Source of the DNA: an uncultured Clostridia bacterium
GTDB taxonomy: Bacteria > Bacillota > Clostridia > UBA1381
Direction: 5' to 3'
DNA: 14,851 nt
Assembly: GCA_905236685.1 (NCBI GenBank)
Contig: CAJOPD010000030.1
Coordinates: 1 to 14,851 of the forward strand
The position numbers were made by a program, and so were the translations under genes. A model generated the notes under the pieces. That model worked only from the letters and a program-made list of their open reading frames with translations. It did no database searches and had not been told where the DNA came from. Of the stretch, positions 1-6,743 are shown piece after piece; positions within the stretch are counted from its first letter, which is position 1, and every line of letters starts with the position of its first letter.

Positions 1-21
1 CCAAAGGTCGTCCCTTCTATT

Positions 22-462
22 TTACTCCATTTTTTCCAACATTTCAAGTATTGCGGAGCAAATTCCTTTAATTCTTGTTTTATATCCCGAAACCTCGGCA
101 ATCATACCGGATAGCTCGTTCTTTTTATTTTGAATATCGATGTCAAGCTGACGGTACATTCCTTCTGATTTTGTCTGTGCCTCGTTCACAATGACATTTG
201 CTTTTTCGGCAGCGTTCTTTTTAATATCCTCTGCCGCTGTCTGAGCGAGCACTATGGACTGTTGGAGCGTTTCCTCCATTTTTTTATACTGTTCAAGCGA
301 GGCATTGAGCCGCTTTATCTCATCACGCAACTCTGCGTTATCTTTATAAAGCTTTTCATAATCCTTGCCCACAAGGTCCAAAAAATCGTCAACCTCATCA
401 GCATTATAGCCCCTTAATTTTACCTCAAAATCCTGTCTTTGAATATCAATCGGTGTCAACAT
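22..462 (-). CDS. divIVA: DivIVA-family cell division/polarity protein
   Basis: This is a 146-residue coiled-coil protein of the DivIVA family, which gathers at curved membrane (septa and poles) and recruits division, chromosome-anchoring or wall-growth partners. Residues 1-30 match the membrane-targeting N-terminus (LTPIDIQ, then the LRGYNADEVDDFL turn). The rest, about 30-145, is almost continuous coiled coil rich in E, K, A and Q, including ETLQQSIVLAQTAAEDIK, close to the B. subtilis sequence there. B. subtilis has F17-R18 at the membrane-inserting tip; here the pair is L16-R17, so the aromatic is replaced by leucine. It is a little shorter than B. subtilis DivIVA (164 aa), mainly at the C-terminal tail. 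The start has an AGGAG site that overlaps the end of ylmH, 12 bases upstream, so the two are probably translationally coupled. It is the last gene of its operon visible here. Confidence 0.95.
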   Translation of the reverse strand: MLTPIDIQRQDFEVKLRGYNADEVDDFLDLVGKDYEKLYKDNAELRDEIKRLNASLEQYKKMEETLQQSIVLAQTAAEDIKKNAAEKANVIVNEAQTKSEGMYRQLDIDIQNKKNELSGMIAEVSGYKTRIKGICSAILEMLEKME

Positions 463-474
463 AATCTCACTCTC

Positions 475-1206
475 CTATATATATTTCTTATATGATATAT
501 GAATTTTATCGCTGCGTGTTTTAGCGCCGATTTCAAAGATTTCGGCGCGCCCGAAGCCCCTTACCGACAGCAAATCGCCCTCTTTTATACAGAAATCGGT
601 TTTTGATACCTCAAAATGATTTACAAAAACCCTTCCTGATATAATAATGCTCTTTGCATCGTTTCTGCTTTTGTTCAAAATCCCCGAAAGGACAGCATCA
701 AGGCGCATTGAAGCAACAATGCAGGATACAATTTCAAACTTTTTCTCAGGCAGGCGTACAGTTTTTATGTCGGCAAGCTCCGCCGATACTCCGCATCCTG
801 CCACCTTTTTGATGTTTTGGAGTATAAGCTCCGATATGTCGGAGGAAAGGAAAACATACGCATATTCAGGCTCAGTCAGAATATCGCCTATTTTATCCCT
901 TTCTATTCCCAAGGACAAAATCGTGCCTAAATACTGCCTGTGCGAAAGGCTGTTTTCACACTTTGGCGTGAATTTGATGAGGTCTATCGGATAGCTCGAA
1001 TACTGCGGTTCCTCCCAGTCGGGAAAAACACCCAAAATCCGCCGTTCCGCCCCGTCATAGCCGCCGAAAAGCGTTCCCAAAATTCCGTTTTTTCTCAAAA
1101 GTTCCTGTTCGCGACAGTCCAAAAATCTCGAAAATTTTGCGGTACGGTATTTATCGCACAGTCTTTTTACATCACGCATTTTATTGAGGAAAATATCGTC
1201 ACGCAT
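475..1206 (-). CDS. ylmH: S4-domain RNA-binding protein YlmH
   Basis: This 243-residue protein has the layout of YlmH: an N-terminal region of about 160 residues that starts with an alpha-helical part and contains a GGYDGAERRILGVFP segment, then an S4 RNA-binding domain at about 168-220. The S4 signature is visible as RLDAVLSGILNKSRNDAKS, followed by GRVFVNHFEV and EGDLLSVRGFGR. S4 domains bind structured RNA. Work in B. subtilis links YlmH to the ribosome and to rescue of stalled 50S-nascent-chain complexes, and the gene sits between ylmG and divIVA in many Firmicutes. Here it follows sepF directly, because ylmG is missing. The SD (GGAG) lies just after a terminator-like hairpin, so its expression may depend on read-through. 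Its stop codon overlaps the SD region of divIVA. The family call is secure; the exact role in this organism is inferred. Confidence 0.93.
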   Translation of the reverse strand: MRDDIFLNKMRDVKRLCDKYRTAKFSRFLDCREQELLRKNGILGTLFGGYDGAERRILGVFPDWEEPQYSSYPIDLIKFTPKCENSLSHRQYLGTILSLGIERDKIGDILTEPEYAYVFLSSDISELILQNIKKVAGCGVSAELADIKTVRLPEKKFEIVSCIVASMRLDAVLSGILNKSRNDAKSIIISGRVFVNHFEVSKTDFCIKEGDLLSVRGFGRAEIFEIGAKTRSDKIHISYKKYI

Positions 1207-1220
1207 AAATTACTCCAAAA

Positions 1221-1252
1221 AGGCAAAATAAGGCGGAAACGCTCCGCCTTAT
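1221..1252 (-). terminator. terminator-like hairpin between sepF and ylmH
   Basis: The arms ATAAGGCGGA (1228-1237) and TCCGCCTTAT (1243-1252) form a perfect 10-bp inverted repeat around a 5-base loop. Read on the minus strand the hairpin is followed by TTTGCC and then five T. It has the stem of an intrinsic terminator but a broken T-tract. It lies 9 bases after the sepF stop codon and directly before the ylmH SD. I infer partial termination, attenuation or mRNA-end protection that lowers ylmH-divIVA relative to sepF. I see no strong promoter between the hairpin and ylmH. Confidence 0.6.
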
Positions 1253-1260
1253 CGTAAATA

Positions 1261-1704
1261 TTATTTAAACATACTCCAATCAAGGCCGGCACCGGATTTT
1301 CCTTTTAAATAGTCGCCCGAAATATCAAAAGACGCTGGTGTTGCAATAAATATCCCGCTTGAAACCTTTTGAACATCTCCGTTTATTCCGTAAACCGTAC
1401 CCGAAATAAAATCAACCGTTCTTTTTGCCTCGTCTGTATCAAGTCCCGTAACATCTAAAATCACGGGATGCCTCTGTTTTAACTGGTCAGAAGCCTCAAC
1501 TGCGGCGCTGAAACATTTTGGCTTTACAACAACGATGGTCGGCTGATTGTTTGCTTTTTCAATGGAGACAACCTTATTTTTCTTGGAAAAGAAGGAAGGC
1601 TTTTCGGCAGATTCCTGCTCCATCTCCTCTTCTACATAATCATCTTCTTCATAATCAACATCGCCAAAACCCACAAAATCCTTTACTGCGTCAACAAAGC
1701 TCAT
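1261..1704 (-). CDS. sepF: Cell division protein SepF (DUF552)
   Basis: SepF is a cytoplasmic membrane-bound protein that polymerises into rings, tethers FtsZ filaments to the membrane and supports septum formation. The 147-residue product has the standard layout. Residues 1-12 (MSFVDAVKDFVG) are the membrane-binding amphipathic helix. A very acidic, low-complexity linker covers about 15-50. The folded SepF core spans about 55-125, with VVVKPKCFSAA, the VILDVTGLD strand, and the FISGTVYGINGDVQK segment, whose glycine in the NGD turn belongs to the SepF dimer/polymer surface. A short glycine-containing tail follows. The SD is AGGAGG with 8 bases to the ATG, 22 bases after the yggS stop. The order yggS-sepF-ylmH-divIVA is the conserved Firmicutes division cluster. 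Confidence 0.96.
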   Translation of the reverse strand: MSFVDAVKDFVGFGDVDYEEDDYVEEEMEQESAEKPSFFSKKNKVVSIEKANNQPTIVVVKPKCFSAAVEASDQLKQRHPVILDVTGLDTDEAKRTVDFISGTVYGINGDVQKVSSGIFIATPASFDISGDYLKGKSGAGLDWSMFK

Positions 1705-1726
1705 TCTATAATTCCTCCTAATATTT

Positions 1727-2425
1727 TTACGAATAATCTCTTTCGCCGAAGATGGCGGTACCTACACGCACCATATTTGAGCCCTCTTCTATCGCCATCT
1801 CAAAATCTCCGCTCATTCCCATAGAAAGAAATTCCATATCTATATTATCATATTTATTTTGTGAAATGTCAACGAATTTGTTATATATGTTATGAAAATG
1901 TAATCTGTTTGAAATTCCGCTGTCAATTTTCGGCAGAATTGTCATTAAACCGCATACTTTTACACATTTCAGCGCTTTTGCGTGGTCAAGCATTTCGTCG
2001 ATTTCTGACGGAGCTATTCCGAATTTTGTTTCCTCGCCCGAAATATTTACTTCAATCAAAATTTTTATTTGGCTAACTCCGTGTTTTTCCGCCTGCCGCT
2101 CTATCTCGTCCATAAGCTTTACAGAGTCTACCGAGTGTATCATATATACCTTATCTATTATATATTTAACCTTGTTTGTTTGCAGATGTCCGATAAGATG
2201 CCACCTTACGCCCTTTTTCACCTTGTCGTATTTTTCCAGGATTTCCTGCACCTTATTTTCACCAATATCGCGCACGCCGCAGTCTATTGCCTCATTTATC
2301 ATTTCGGCAGGGTGCGTTTTGGTTACGGCAACCAGCGTTACATCGTCCGCGCATCTTCCGCTCTTTTTTGCGGCAATTTCTATCCGTTTCCGCACATCTG
2401 CAAGATTTTTTTCTATATCCGCCAT
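1727..2425 (-). CDS. yggS: YggS/YlmE pyridoxal-phosphate homeostasis protein
   Basis: This is a single-domain PLP-binding protein of the YggS/PROSC (PLPBP) family, a fold-type III TIM barrel with no known catalytic reaction that controls free PLP and affects amino-acid pools. With the ATG at 2425 it has 232 residues. The PLP lysine is K36 in LVAVTKTHP, the same number as in E. coli YggS. Other family blocks are GVRDIGENKVQE, RWHLIGHLQTNKV, the SVDS segment, LMTI and the phosphate-binding end MGMSGDFEMAIEEGSNMVRV. A GTG codon one position upstream (2428) is also in frame, but AGGAG sits 7 bases before the ATG and only 4 before the GTG, so the ATG is preferred. The ATG shares its A with the TGA stop of the upstream HlyD-like gene (TGATG), so translational coupling is likely. 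Confidence 0.95.
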   Translation of the reverse strand: MADIEKNLADVRKRIEIAAKKSGRCADDVTLVAVTKTHPAEMINEAIDCGVRDIGENKVQEILEKYDKVKKGVRWHLIGHLQTNKVKYIIDKVYMIHSVDSVKLMDEIERQAEKHGVSQIKILIEVNISGEETKFGIAPSEIDEMLDHAKALKCVKVCGLMTILPKIDSGISNRLHFHNIYNKFVDISQNKYDNIDMEFLSMGMSGDFEMAIEEGSNMVRVGTAIFGERDYS

Positions 2426-3603
2426 CACTTTTCTCCTATTACAATGCTGTCCGTTTCCTTTAACATTCCCTTTGTATCGTCAAATTCCTTGGATATAATC
2501 ACCGTCTGGTCAGCTACATCTGTATAAAGAATTTTACATTTTCTGAAAAATGTGCCTGTTTCCGTGCGCACCATTACTCCCTTTACTCCGTCCGAAAGGC
2601 GAATTGCGGACATTGGTACGCGGTAGCCCTCATAGCTTTCCAAAACAAGCTCCACTGCCGTAAATCTCAGCGACAGCACACCGTCTTTATACTGCTCGCA
2701 TTTTATTATGACAACATTTTTATCGGTATTTGAATCCTCGGAAGATATATACACAATTCTTCCCTCGGCTTCAATTCCGGGGATTTCGTTAAACCGCAGT
2801 TTTATTTTCTGTCCGTTTTGTAATTTGGCGGCGCTTTCGGCTTTTACTGCCGTCATAACATACCATGTCTGGCTGTTCACAACCTTGCATATCGGCTCGC
2901 CCTCCGCCACCGTCATTTGCGTTTTGGCATCGGGCGCTTTAATCCCCTCATATTCCGCAAGGCGATAATTCATTATATCCTTGGGCGTCAGCGTATTTTC
3001 CAGTCCGTCGACATTCTTGGAAAAAATGCCCGCCATCTGCGAATAAATGTCATTTTTTGTGCTGTCTATGCTCTGTTCAAGCACTCTTTTTCTTTCTTCA
3101 AGCTCCTCAACGCTGCTTGTTTTGATATCCTTTACATCTCCCGTAACAATGCCGTTTATCTGTGCCTTATAGCTTTCTATATCGGACAGTTCATTTTTGT
3201 TTGCCGATTTTATTATATTATTCTTTATAATATCAATATTTTCCTGACTGTTTGAGCCAAAGGAATATGATGAGCCCGACGAATTTTGAAGTTCCGCTAT
3301 CTTTTTGTTTATGCTGTTAAGCTCCGCAAGCGTCTGCTCCGAAACTCCGCCCGTATACACCGTCGAAAGAAGATTATTCTTTTTTACCTTGGTGCCTTCC
3401 TGCAAATAGTGGTATACCCGTCCGCTTACTCCTGCACCGTAAACCTGCTCGGATTTTACGATATATCCCGTTGTTGTAATTTTATTCTCATAAACTTCGC
3501 TTACGGCAAGCTGGGATTTTATCGGTCTGTTTATATAGCGTATTCCGTAAAATGTCAAAAACACGGCAAAACAGACAAGAATAACATACACACTTTTTTT
3601 CAT
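2425..3603 (-). CDS. HlyD-like membrane-fusion protein in the division operon
   Basis: This is a 392-residue single-pass membrane protein with a large extracytoplasmic part. A positively charged start (MKK) and a hydrophobic segment at about 4-20 form the anchor. The outside part resembles HlyD/membrane-fusion adaptors. A first half of a lipoyl-like barrel-sandwich lies at about 42-85 (TTGYIVKSEQ, then a VSGRVYHYLQEGTKVKKN loop). A helical hairpin with a serine-rich tip spans about 88-190. The second lipoyl half is around 188-250 (AGIFSKNVDG, EGEPICKVVN), followed by beta-barrel domains to the end. I see no ABC transporter or permease gene next to it. It lies 30 bases after engB and overlaps yggS by one base, so it is cotranscribed with division genes. 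The SD AAGGAG is 14 bases from the ATG, longer than usual. The fold call is fair; its role is unknown. Confidence 0.75.
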   Translation of the reverse strand: MKKSVYVILVCFAVFLTFYGIRYINRPIKSQLAVSEVYENKITTTGYIVKSEQVYGAGVSGRVYHYLQEGTKVKKNNLLSTVYTGGVSEQTLAELNSINKKIAELQNSSGSSYSFGSNSQENIDIIKNNIIKSANKNELSDIESYKAQINGIVTGDVKDIKTSSVEELEERKRVLEQSIDSTKNDIYSQMAGIFSKNVDGLENTLTPKDIMNYRLAEYEGIKAPDAKTQMTVAEGEPICKVVNSQTWYVMTAVKAESAAKLQNGQKIKLRFNEIPGIEAEGRIVYISSEDSNTDKNVVIIKCEQYKDGVLSLRFTAVELVLESYEGYRVPMSAIRLSDGVKGVMVRTETGTFFRKCKILYTDVADQTVIISKEFDDTKGMLKETDSIVIGEK

Positions 3604-3633
3604 AGTTACGCTTTTTACTCCTTTTCAAAATAT

Positions 3634-4218
3634 TTAGAGCAAACTCTCTATCAGTTCCCACACCGCAGTTTTTCCGTCATCATTTTTTGTGGAGAACGGG
3701 ATTAAAAGGTCATTTGGGGATAGTTCCAATTCTTCTTCAAGCATTTTAAGGTTTTCCTTTAACTCTTTTTTATTAAGCTTGTCCGTTTTTGTGGCAATCA
3801 CCACCGCTCCGCCTTCCTGTGATGTGCGTATCCATTCCAGCATCATTTTATCGTCGGTTGTCGGGGCGTGTCTTGAATCTACAAGCAAAATCACCTTTTT
3901 AAGCTGTCTTCTGCCGTTCAAGTAGTCCTCTATCATACTCCCCCATTTTTCTATATCTTCACGGGAACGCTTTGCATAGCCATAACCCGGCAAATCTACC
4001 AAAAAAATTGTGTCATCTATATTATAAAAATTTATAGTCACCGTTTTCCCGGGGGTTGCGCTCACCCGCGCAAGCGATTTCCTTCCCAAAAGCTTGTTTA
4101 TAAGCGAGGATTTGCCGACATTCGACCTTCCCGCAAATGCAAATTCGGCAAGCACTTTTTTCGGATACTGCTCCTTTTTCACCGCAGATACCGCTATTTC
4201 GGCATTATGTAAATTCAT
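3634..4218 (-). CDS. engB: Ribosome biogenesis GTP-binding protein EngB (YsxC/YihA)
   Basis: EngB is a small essential GTPase that binds the late 50S ribosomal precursor and is required for its maturation. The 194-residue product has every TRAFAC GTPase motif: G1/P-loop GRSNVGKSS at 30-38, the G2 switch SATPGKT with T55 and T59, G3 DLPG at 75-78 followed by the family-typical YGYAK, G4 TKTD at 143-146, and a G5-like FST near 175. The length fits the family (about 195-210). The ATG has a GGGGAGG site 6-10 bases upstream and a near-consensus promoter at 4249-4277, so this is the first gene of the operon that continues into the HlyD-like gene and the division cluster. In many Bacilli the gene instead follows lon/clpX. 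Confidence 0.96.
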   Translation of the reverse strand: MNLHNAEIAVSAVKKEQYPKKVLAEFAFAGRSNVGKSSLINKLLGRKSLARVSATPGKTVTINFYNIDDTIFLVDLPGYGYAKRSREDIEKWGSMIEDYLNGRRQLKKVILLVDSRHAPTTDDKMMLEWIRTSQEGGAVVIATKTDKLNKKELKENLKMLEEELELSPNDLLIPFSTKNDDGKTAVWELIESLL

Positions 4219-4248
4219 ACTATTCCTCCCCCGATTACAATTACATAT

Positions 4249-4277
4249 ATTATACCGTATTCCGACATTTTTTTCAA
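4249..4277 (-). promoter_or_regulatory. Sigma-A promoter of the engB operon
   Basis: On the minus strand a TTGAAA -35 (4272-4277) and a perfect TATAAT -10 (4249-4254) are separated by exactly 17 bases. The promoter lies just after the glcK terminator and about 30 bases before the engB ATG. No other sigma-A-like pair this good is seen upstream of the engB-to-divIVA block. Confidence 0.88.
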
Positions 4278-4300
4278 GATTTTTTAGCTATTTTTGGCAC

Positions 4301-4328
4301 AAAAAAAACGGCAGTACTGCCGTTTTTT
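4301..4328 (-). terminator. Intrinsic terminator after glcK
   Basis: CGGCAGT (4309-4315) and ACTGCCG (4316-4322) form a perfect palindrome, flanked by A and T runs that extend the perfect symmetry to 26 bases (4303-4328). On the minus strand the stem is followed by eight T (4308-4301). The repeat overlaps the TAA stop of glcK. The T run on the other side means it could also stop plus-strand transcription. It separates the glycolytic operon from the engB promoter. Confidence 0.9.
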
Positions 4329-5283
4329 ATCTTCCGTTATGTGCATTTCTTGCAGCAATCGCTGCACCGATTATTCCTGCGTCGCCGAAAAGCTTTGCAA
4401 TTTCAATTTTTGCCTTAGGCATATAGCGGTTAAAATCATTTTTTTCCACAAATGCTTTTACGGGCTTTAACAGATATTCCCCCTCCTTTGAAATACTTCC
4501 GCCTATGGCAAGTATTTCCGGCTGGAAAATATTTACAAGGTTTGTGACGCCTTCGGCTATGTACTCAAAATACTGCGAAACAACTTCCATTGCCGCCTCA
4601 TCGCCCTGTTTTGCCGCCAAAAATGATGTCAGTCCGCTGACCTTTCCCTCTTTTTCCGCTATGCTGTGCATAAGGCTGTCTTTATGCTGTTCCATAGCCG
4701 CTTTTGTCTGGCGGATAAGTGCAGTAACAGAAGCATATGCTTCCCAGCAGCCCTTTCTTCCGCAGGTACACCGCTCTCCGCCTACATTTATGACAGTATG
4801 CCCAAGTTCTGCGCCAACTCCGTTAAAGCCTTTAAAAATCTCTCCGTTTATTATAACGCCGCCGCCGATACCTGTGCCAAGCGTAATAAATACAAAGCTC
4901 TTACTCCCCTTTGCATTCATTTCATACTCGCCCAGTGCCGCAGCGTTTGCGTCATTTTCAATATAGACGGGAATATCTAAATTTTTTCTGAATTCGCCTG
5001 CAACATCGGCGTGACACATATTCAAATTATTTGAGTACTCACAAATTCCTCTTTCGCTGTCAATAGAGCCCGGACAGCCTATTCCCGCTGCCTCTATATC
5101 AGATATGGGTATTCCTGTCTTATCTGCAAGTTTTTTTACAAGTTCCGCCATATCCTTCACAATATCGCGGAAATCTCTTCCCGCGTTGGTTGGAACAGAC
5201 ATACTGTCTATCATTTTGCCGCTTTCATCAACTATTCCTGCGGCGATATTTGTGCCGCCCAAATCAATACCAGCATAATACAT
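4327..5283 (-). CDS. glcK: ROK-family glucokinase
   Basis: This 318-residue protein belongs to the ROK sugar-kinase family and most likely phosphorylates glucose to glucose-6-phosphate with ATP in the cytoplasm. Visible motifs are the N-terminal phosphate loop GIDLGGTNIAAG (5-16), catalytic D111 in ENDANAA (109-115), the second ATP site LGTGIGGG (135-142), E159 and H162 in ELGH, and the ROK zinc site CTCGRKGCWE with C172, C174 and C179 acting with H162. The C-terminal ATP-binding part includes PEILAIGGSIS. There is no N-terminal helix-turn-helix, so it is a kinase and not a ROK repressor. The SD GGAGG lies 8 bases before the ATG, 22 bases after pfkA, so the two form an operon for early glycolysis. 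Glucose is the best guess; mannose or another hexose cannot be excluded. Confidence 0.92.
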   Translation of the reverse strand: MYYAGIDLGGTNIAAGIVDESGKMIDSMSVPTNAGRDFRDIVKDMAELVKKLADKTGIPISDIEAAGIGCPGSIDSERGICEYSNNLNMCHADVAGEFRKNLDIPVYIENDANAAALGEYEMNAKGSKSFVFITLGTGIGGGVIINGEIFKGFNGVGAELGHTVINVGGERCTCGRKGCWEAYASVTALIRQTKAAMEQHKDSLMHSIAEKEGKVSGLTSFLAAKQGDEAAMEVVSQYFEYIAEGVTNLVNIFQPEILAIGGSISKEGEYLLKPVKAFVEKNDFNRYMPKAKIEIAKLFGDAGIIGAAIAARNAHNGR

Positions 5284-5305
5284 ACTAAATTCCTCCGATA
5301 CGGTT

Positions 5306-6280
5306 TTATACCGACAGTTTTCTAATAAGACCCATAAGCTCGGGAGAAAGCTCCTTCTTCATAGCAAGACCTTCCTCAATGTCCACATCTGTAACCTTTC
5401 CGTTTTGCATACAAACAATGCGGTTTTGTTTGCCTTCCAGCAAAAGCTCAACGCACCTTGCGCCCATAAGGCTCGCGATAACACGGTCATATGCAGTAGG
5501 AGAGCCGCCTCTTTGAATATGTCCCAATATTGTTGCTCTTGACTCCATTCCCGTTTCTTCTTCAATTCTTCTTGCCATCTCTTCGGCTCCGCCGACGCCC
5601 TCGGCAACAATAACAATACAGTGCTTTTTGCCTCTTTTGATACCCTTTTTAATAACATTTATAACATCGCGCTCAAAATCAAACTCAAATTCAGGTATCA
5701 AAACAAGTTCCGCGCCGCAGGCAATACCCGCTTCTACCGCAATATATCCTGCGTGCCTTCCCATAACCTCAACAACCGAGCATCTTTCGTGGCTCGACGA
5801 GGTGTCTCGGAGCTTATCCACAGCCGAAATGACTGTGTTAAGGCAGGTATTATAGCCTATTGTGTATTCACTGCAATCAATATCGTTATCAATCGTGCCG
5901 GGCATCGCAATTGTGGGAAGTCCCAGACGGCACAAATCCCTTGCGCCGCGGAAAGAACCGTCGCCGCCGATTACAACAAGCCCGTCAAGTCCGGCTTGTT
6001 TTGCCTGTTCAATAGCCTTCTTCATACCGGCTTCTTCCTTGAATTCAAGGCATCTTGCCGTTTGAAGAATTGTACCCCCCTTTTGCAGAATTTCTCCAAC
6101 ACTTCTTGCGTTCATATAATCAATATCGCCGTTAATAAGCCCGTTATAGCCTTTTTTAACGCCGTACACCTTTATACCGTTATAAATTCCGCATCTTACA
6201 ACCGCGCGGATTGCCGCATTCATTCCCGGGGCATCTCCGCCGCTCGTTAAAACTCCTATTTTTTTAATTTCTTTTTCCAT
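5306..6280 (-). CDS. pfkA: ATP-dependent 6-phosphofructokinase
   Basis: This enzyme phosphorylates fructose-6-phosphate to fructose-1,6-bisphosphate, the committed step of glycolysis. With the ATG at 6280 it has 324 residues, close to the roughly 320 of bacterial PfkA. Motifs in order are GVLTSGGDAPGMNAA (9-23, ATP site), GGDGS (105-109), catalytic D131 within PGTIDND (127-133), the substrate segment VEVMGRHAGYIA (170-181), and ILGHIQRGG near residue 250. Glycine rather than aspartate after GGD, and PGT rather than PKT before IDND, indicate ATP and not pyrophosphate as donor. An ATG 27 bases upstream (6307) is in frame but has no SD, while AAAGGA precedes the chosen start. Upstream is the 58-aa gene (48-base gap) and then mtrB; downstream is glcK. 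B. subtilis also keeps pfkA near dnaE. Confidence 0.96.
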   Translation of the reverse strand: MEKEIKKIGVLTSGGDAPGMNAAIRAVVRCGIYNGIKVYGVKKGYNGLINGDIDYMNARSVGEILQKGGTILQTARCLEFKEEAGMKKAIEQAKQAGLDGLVVIGGDGSFRGARDLCRLGLPTIAMPGTIDNDIDCSEYTIGYNTCLNTVISAVDKLRDTSSSHERCSVVEVMGRHAGYIAVEAGIACGAELVLIPEFEFDFERDVINVIKKGIKRGKKHCIVIVAEGVGGAEEMARRIEEETGMESRATILGHIQRGGSPTAYDRVIASLMGARCVELLLEGKQNRIVCMQNGKVTDVDIEEGLAMKKELSPELMGLIRKLSV

Positions 6281-6328
6281 ATCAAAAACTGTCCTTTCGC
6301 ATAGCATATAAAGATGCCGTTATATCCG

Positions 6329-6505
6329 TCAAATCTCCATATCTATTATTTTCTTATGTGCAAGCGAAATCTCCTTAGACGGAACCAAAAGCGAAAAGAA
6401 TTCTGCGCTTTTTTTCACAAAGGAAATAACCTTAATGCTTTTAAGTGCCTGACGCAAAGCATAAATATCCTCCGCGTCCTTTGACATATAAACTACCGTC
6501 CACAT
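6329..6505 (-). CDS. Small protein, DUF2007-like, between mtrB and pfkA
   Basis: This is an uninterrupted 58-codon ORF, ATG at 6505 and TGA at 6329, starting two bases after the mtrB stop. It begins MWTVVYMSKDAEDIYALRQA, then a strand-like LKSIKVISFV, then LLVPSKEISLAHKKI. This beta-alpha-beta pattern and the closing VP..E...AH element resemble the small DUF2007-type proteins (putative signal-transducing, ferredoxin-like fold) that start MWTV-Y in other Firmicutes, as far as I recall. AGGAG lies 12 bases upstream, inside the end of mtrB; an internal ATG at codon 7 is an alternative. The reading frame fills most of the mtrB-pfkA gap, which supports it as a real gene. Function is unknown; the family match is from memory and needs a profile search. 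Confidence 0.72.
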   Translation of the reverse strand: MWTVVYMSKDAEDIYALRQALKSIKVISFVKKSAEFFSLLVPSKEISLAHKKIIDMEI

Positions 6506-6506
6506 A

Positions 6507-6743
6507 TTATTCGTCTGCTCCTGACATTATATTGCCGTGTTTTGTTAAAATCTCAGCTCTTCCGTTCACCTTTACTGCCGAGGTTGTCTGCGTAAACTGC
6601 GCAATATAAACCTCGCCCTTATCAAGCTTTTCGGTATGATGAAATTTTGTGTTCTGTCCTCTTGTAAGACCCATAATATTTACGCCGTCTTCAAGCGCCT
6701 TTACAACGATATAATCGTTAAATACCGCATCTTCCTCAAACAT
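6507..6743 (-). CDS. mtrB: TRAP, tryptophan RNA-binding attenuation protein
   Basis: This 78-residue protein matches B. subtilis TRAP (MtrB) closely: VVKALEDGVNIMGLTRG, then NTKFHHTEKLDKGEVYIAQF, then TTSAVKV, against VVIKAVEDGVNVIGLTRG, DTKFHHSEKLDKGEVIIAQF and HTSAIKV. TRAP forms an 11-subunit ring that binds tryptophan between subunits and then wraps RNA with repeated (G/U)AG triplets, stopping transcription or translation of trp genes. The tryptophan-pocket residues are kept (T27, T32, Q49, T51, T54, S55). Of the RNA-binding K37-K56-R58 triad, both lysines are present (K39, K58), but the arginine is N60, with an arginine two positions on (R62). The SD is AGGAG with 8 bases to the ATG, and the gene has its own promoter. 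It is not next to folE (mtrA), its B. subtilis partner; it sits between dnaE and pfkA. Confidence 0.92.
   Translation of the reverse strand: MFEEDAVFNDYIVVKALEDGVNIMGLTRGQNTKFHHTEKLDKGEVYIAQFTQTTSAVKVNGRAEILTKHGNIMSGADE

Noticed and set aside
1..21. T-box or terminator downstream of divIVA
   Set aside because: Only 21 bases are present. There is an AAGG/CCTT repeat too short to support a structure, and no T-box AGGGTGG core.
2426..2428. GTG start for yggS one codon upstream
   Set aside because: It is too close to the AGGAG site; the following ATG has ideal spacing and puts the PLP lysine at position 36 as in E. coli.
5621..6250. Plus-strand ORF of 209 residues
   Set aside because: It is antisense to pfkA, has low-complexity I/N/C/R composition and no recognisable motif or SD; it is a shadow of a conserved gene.
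6281..6307. N-terminal extension of pfkA by nine residues
   Set aside because: There is no SD before the ATG at 6307, while the ATG at 6280 has one and gives the normal family N-terminus.
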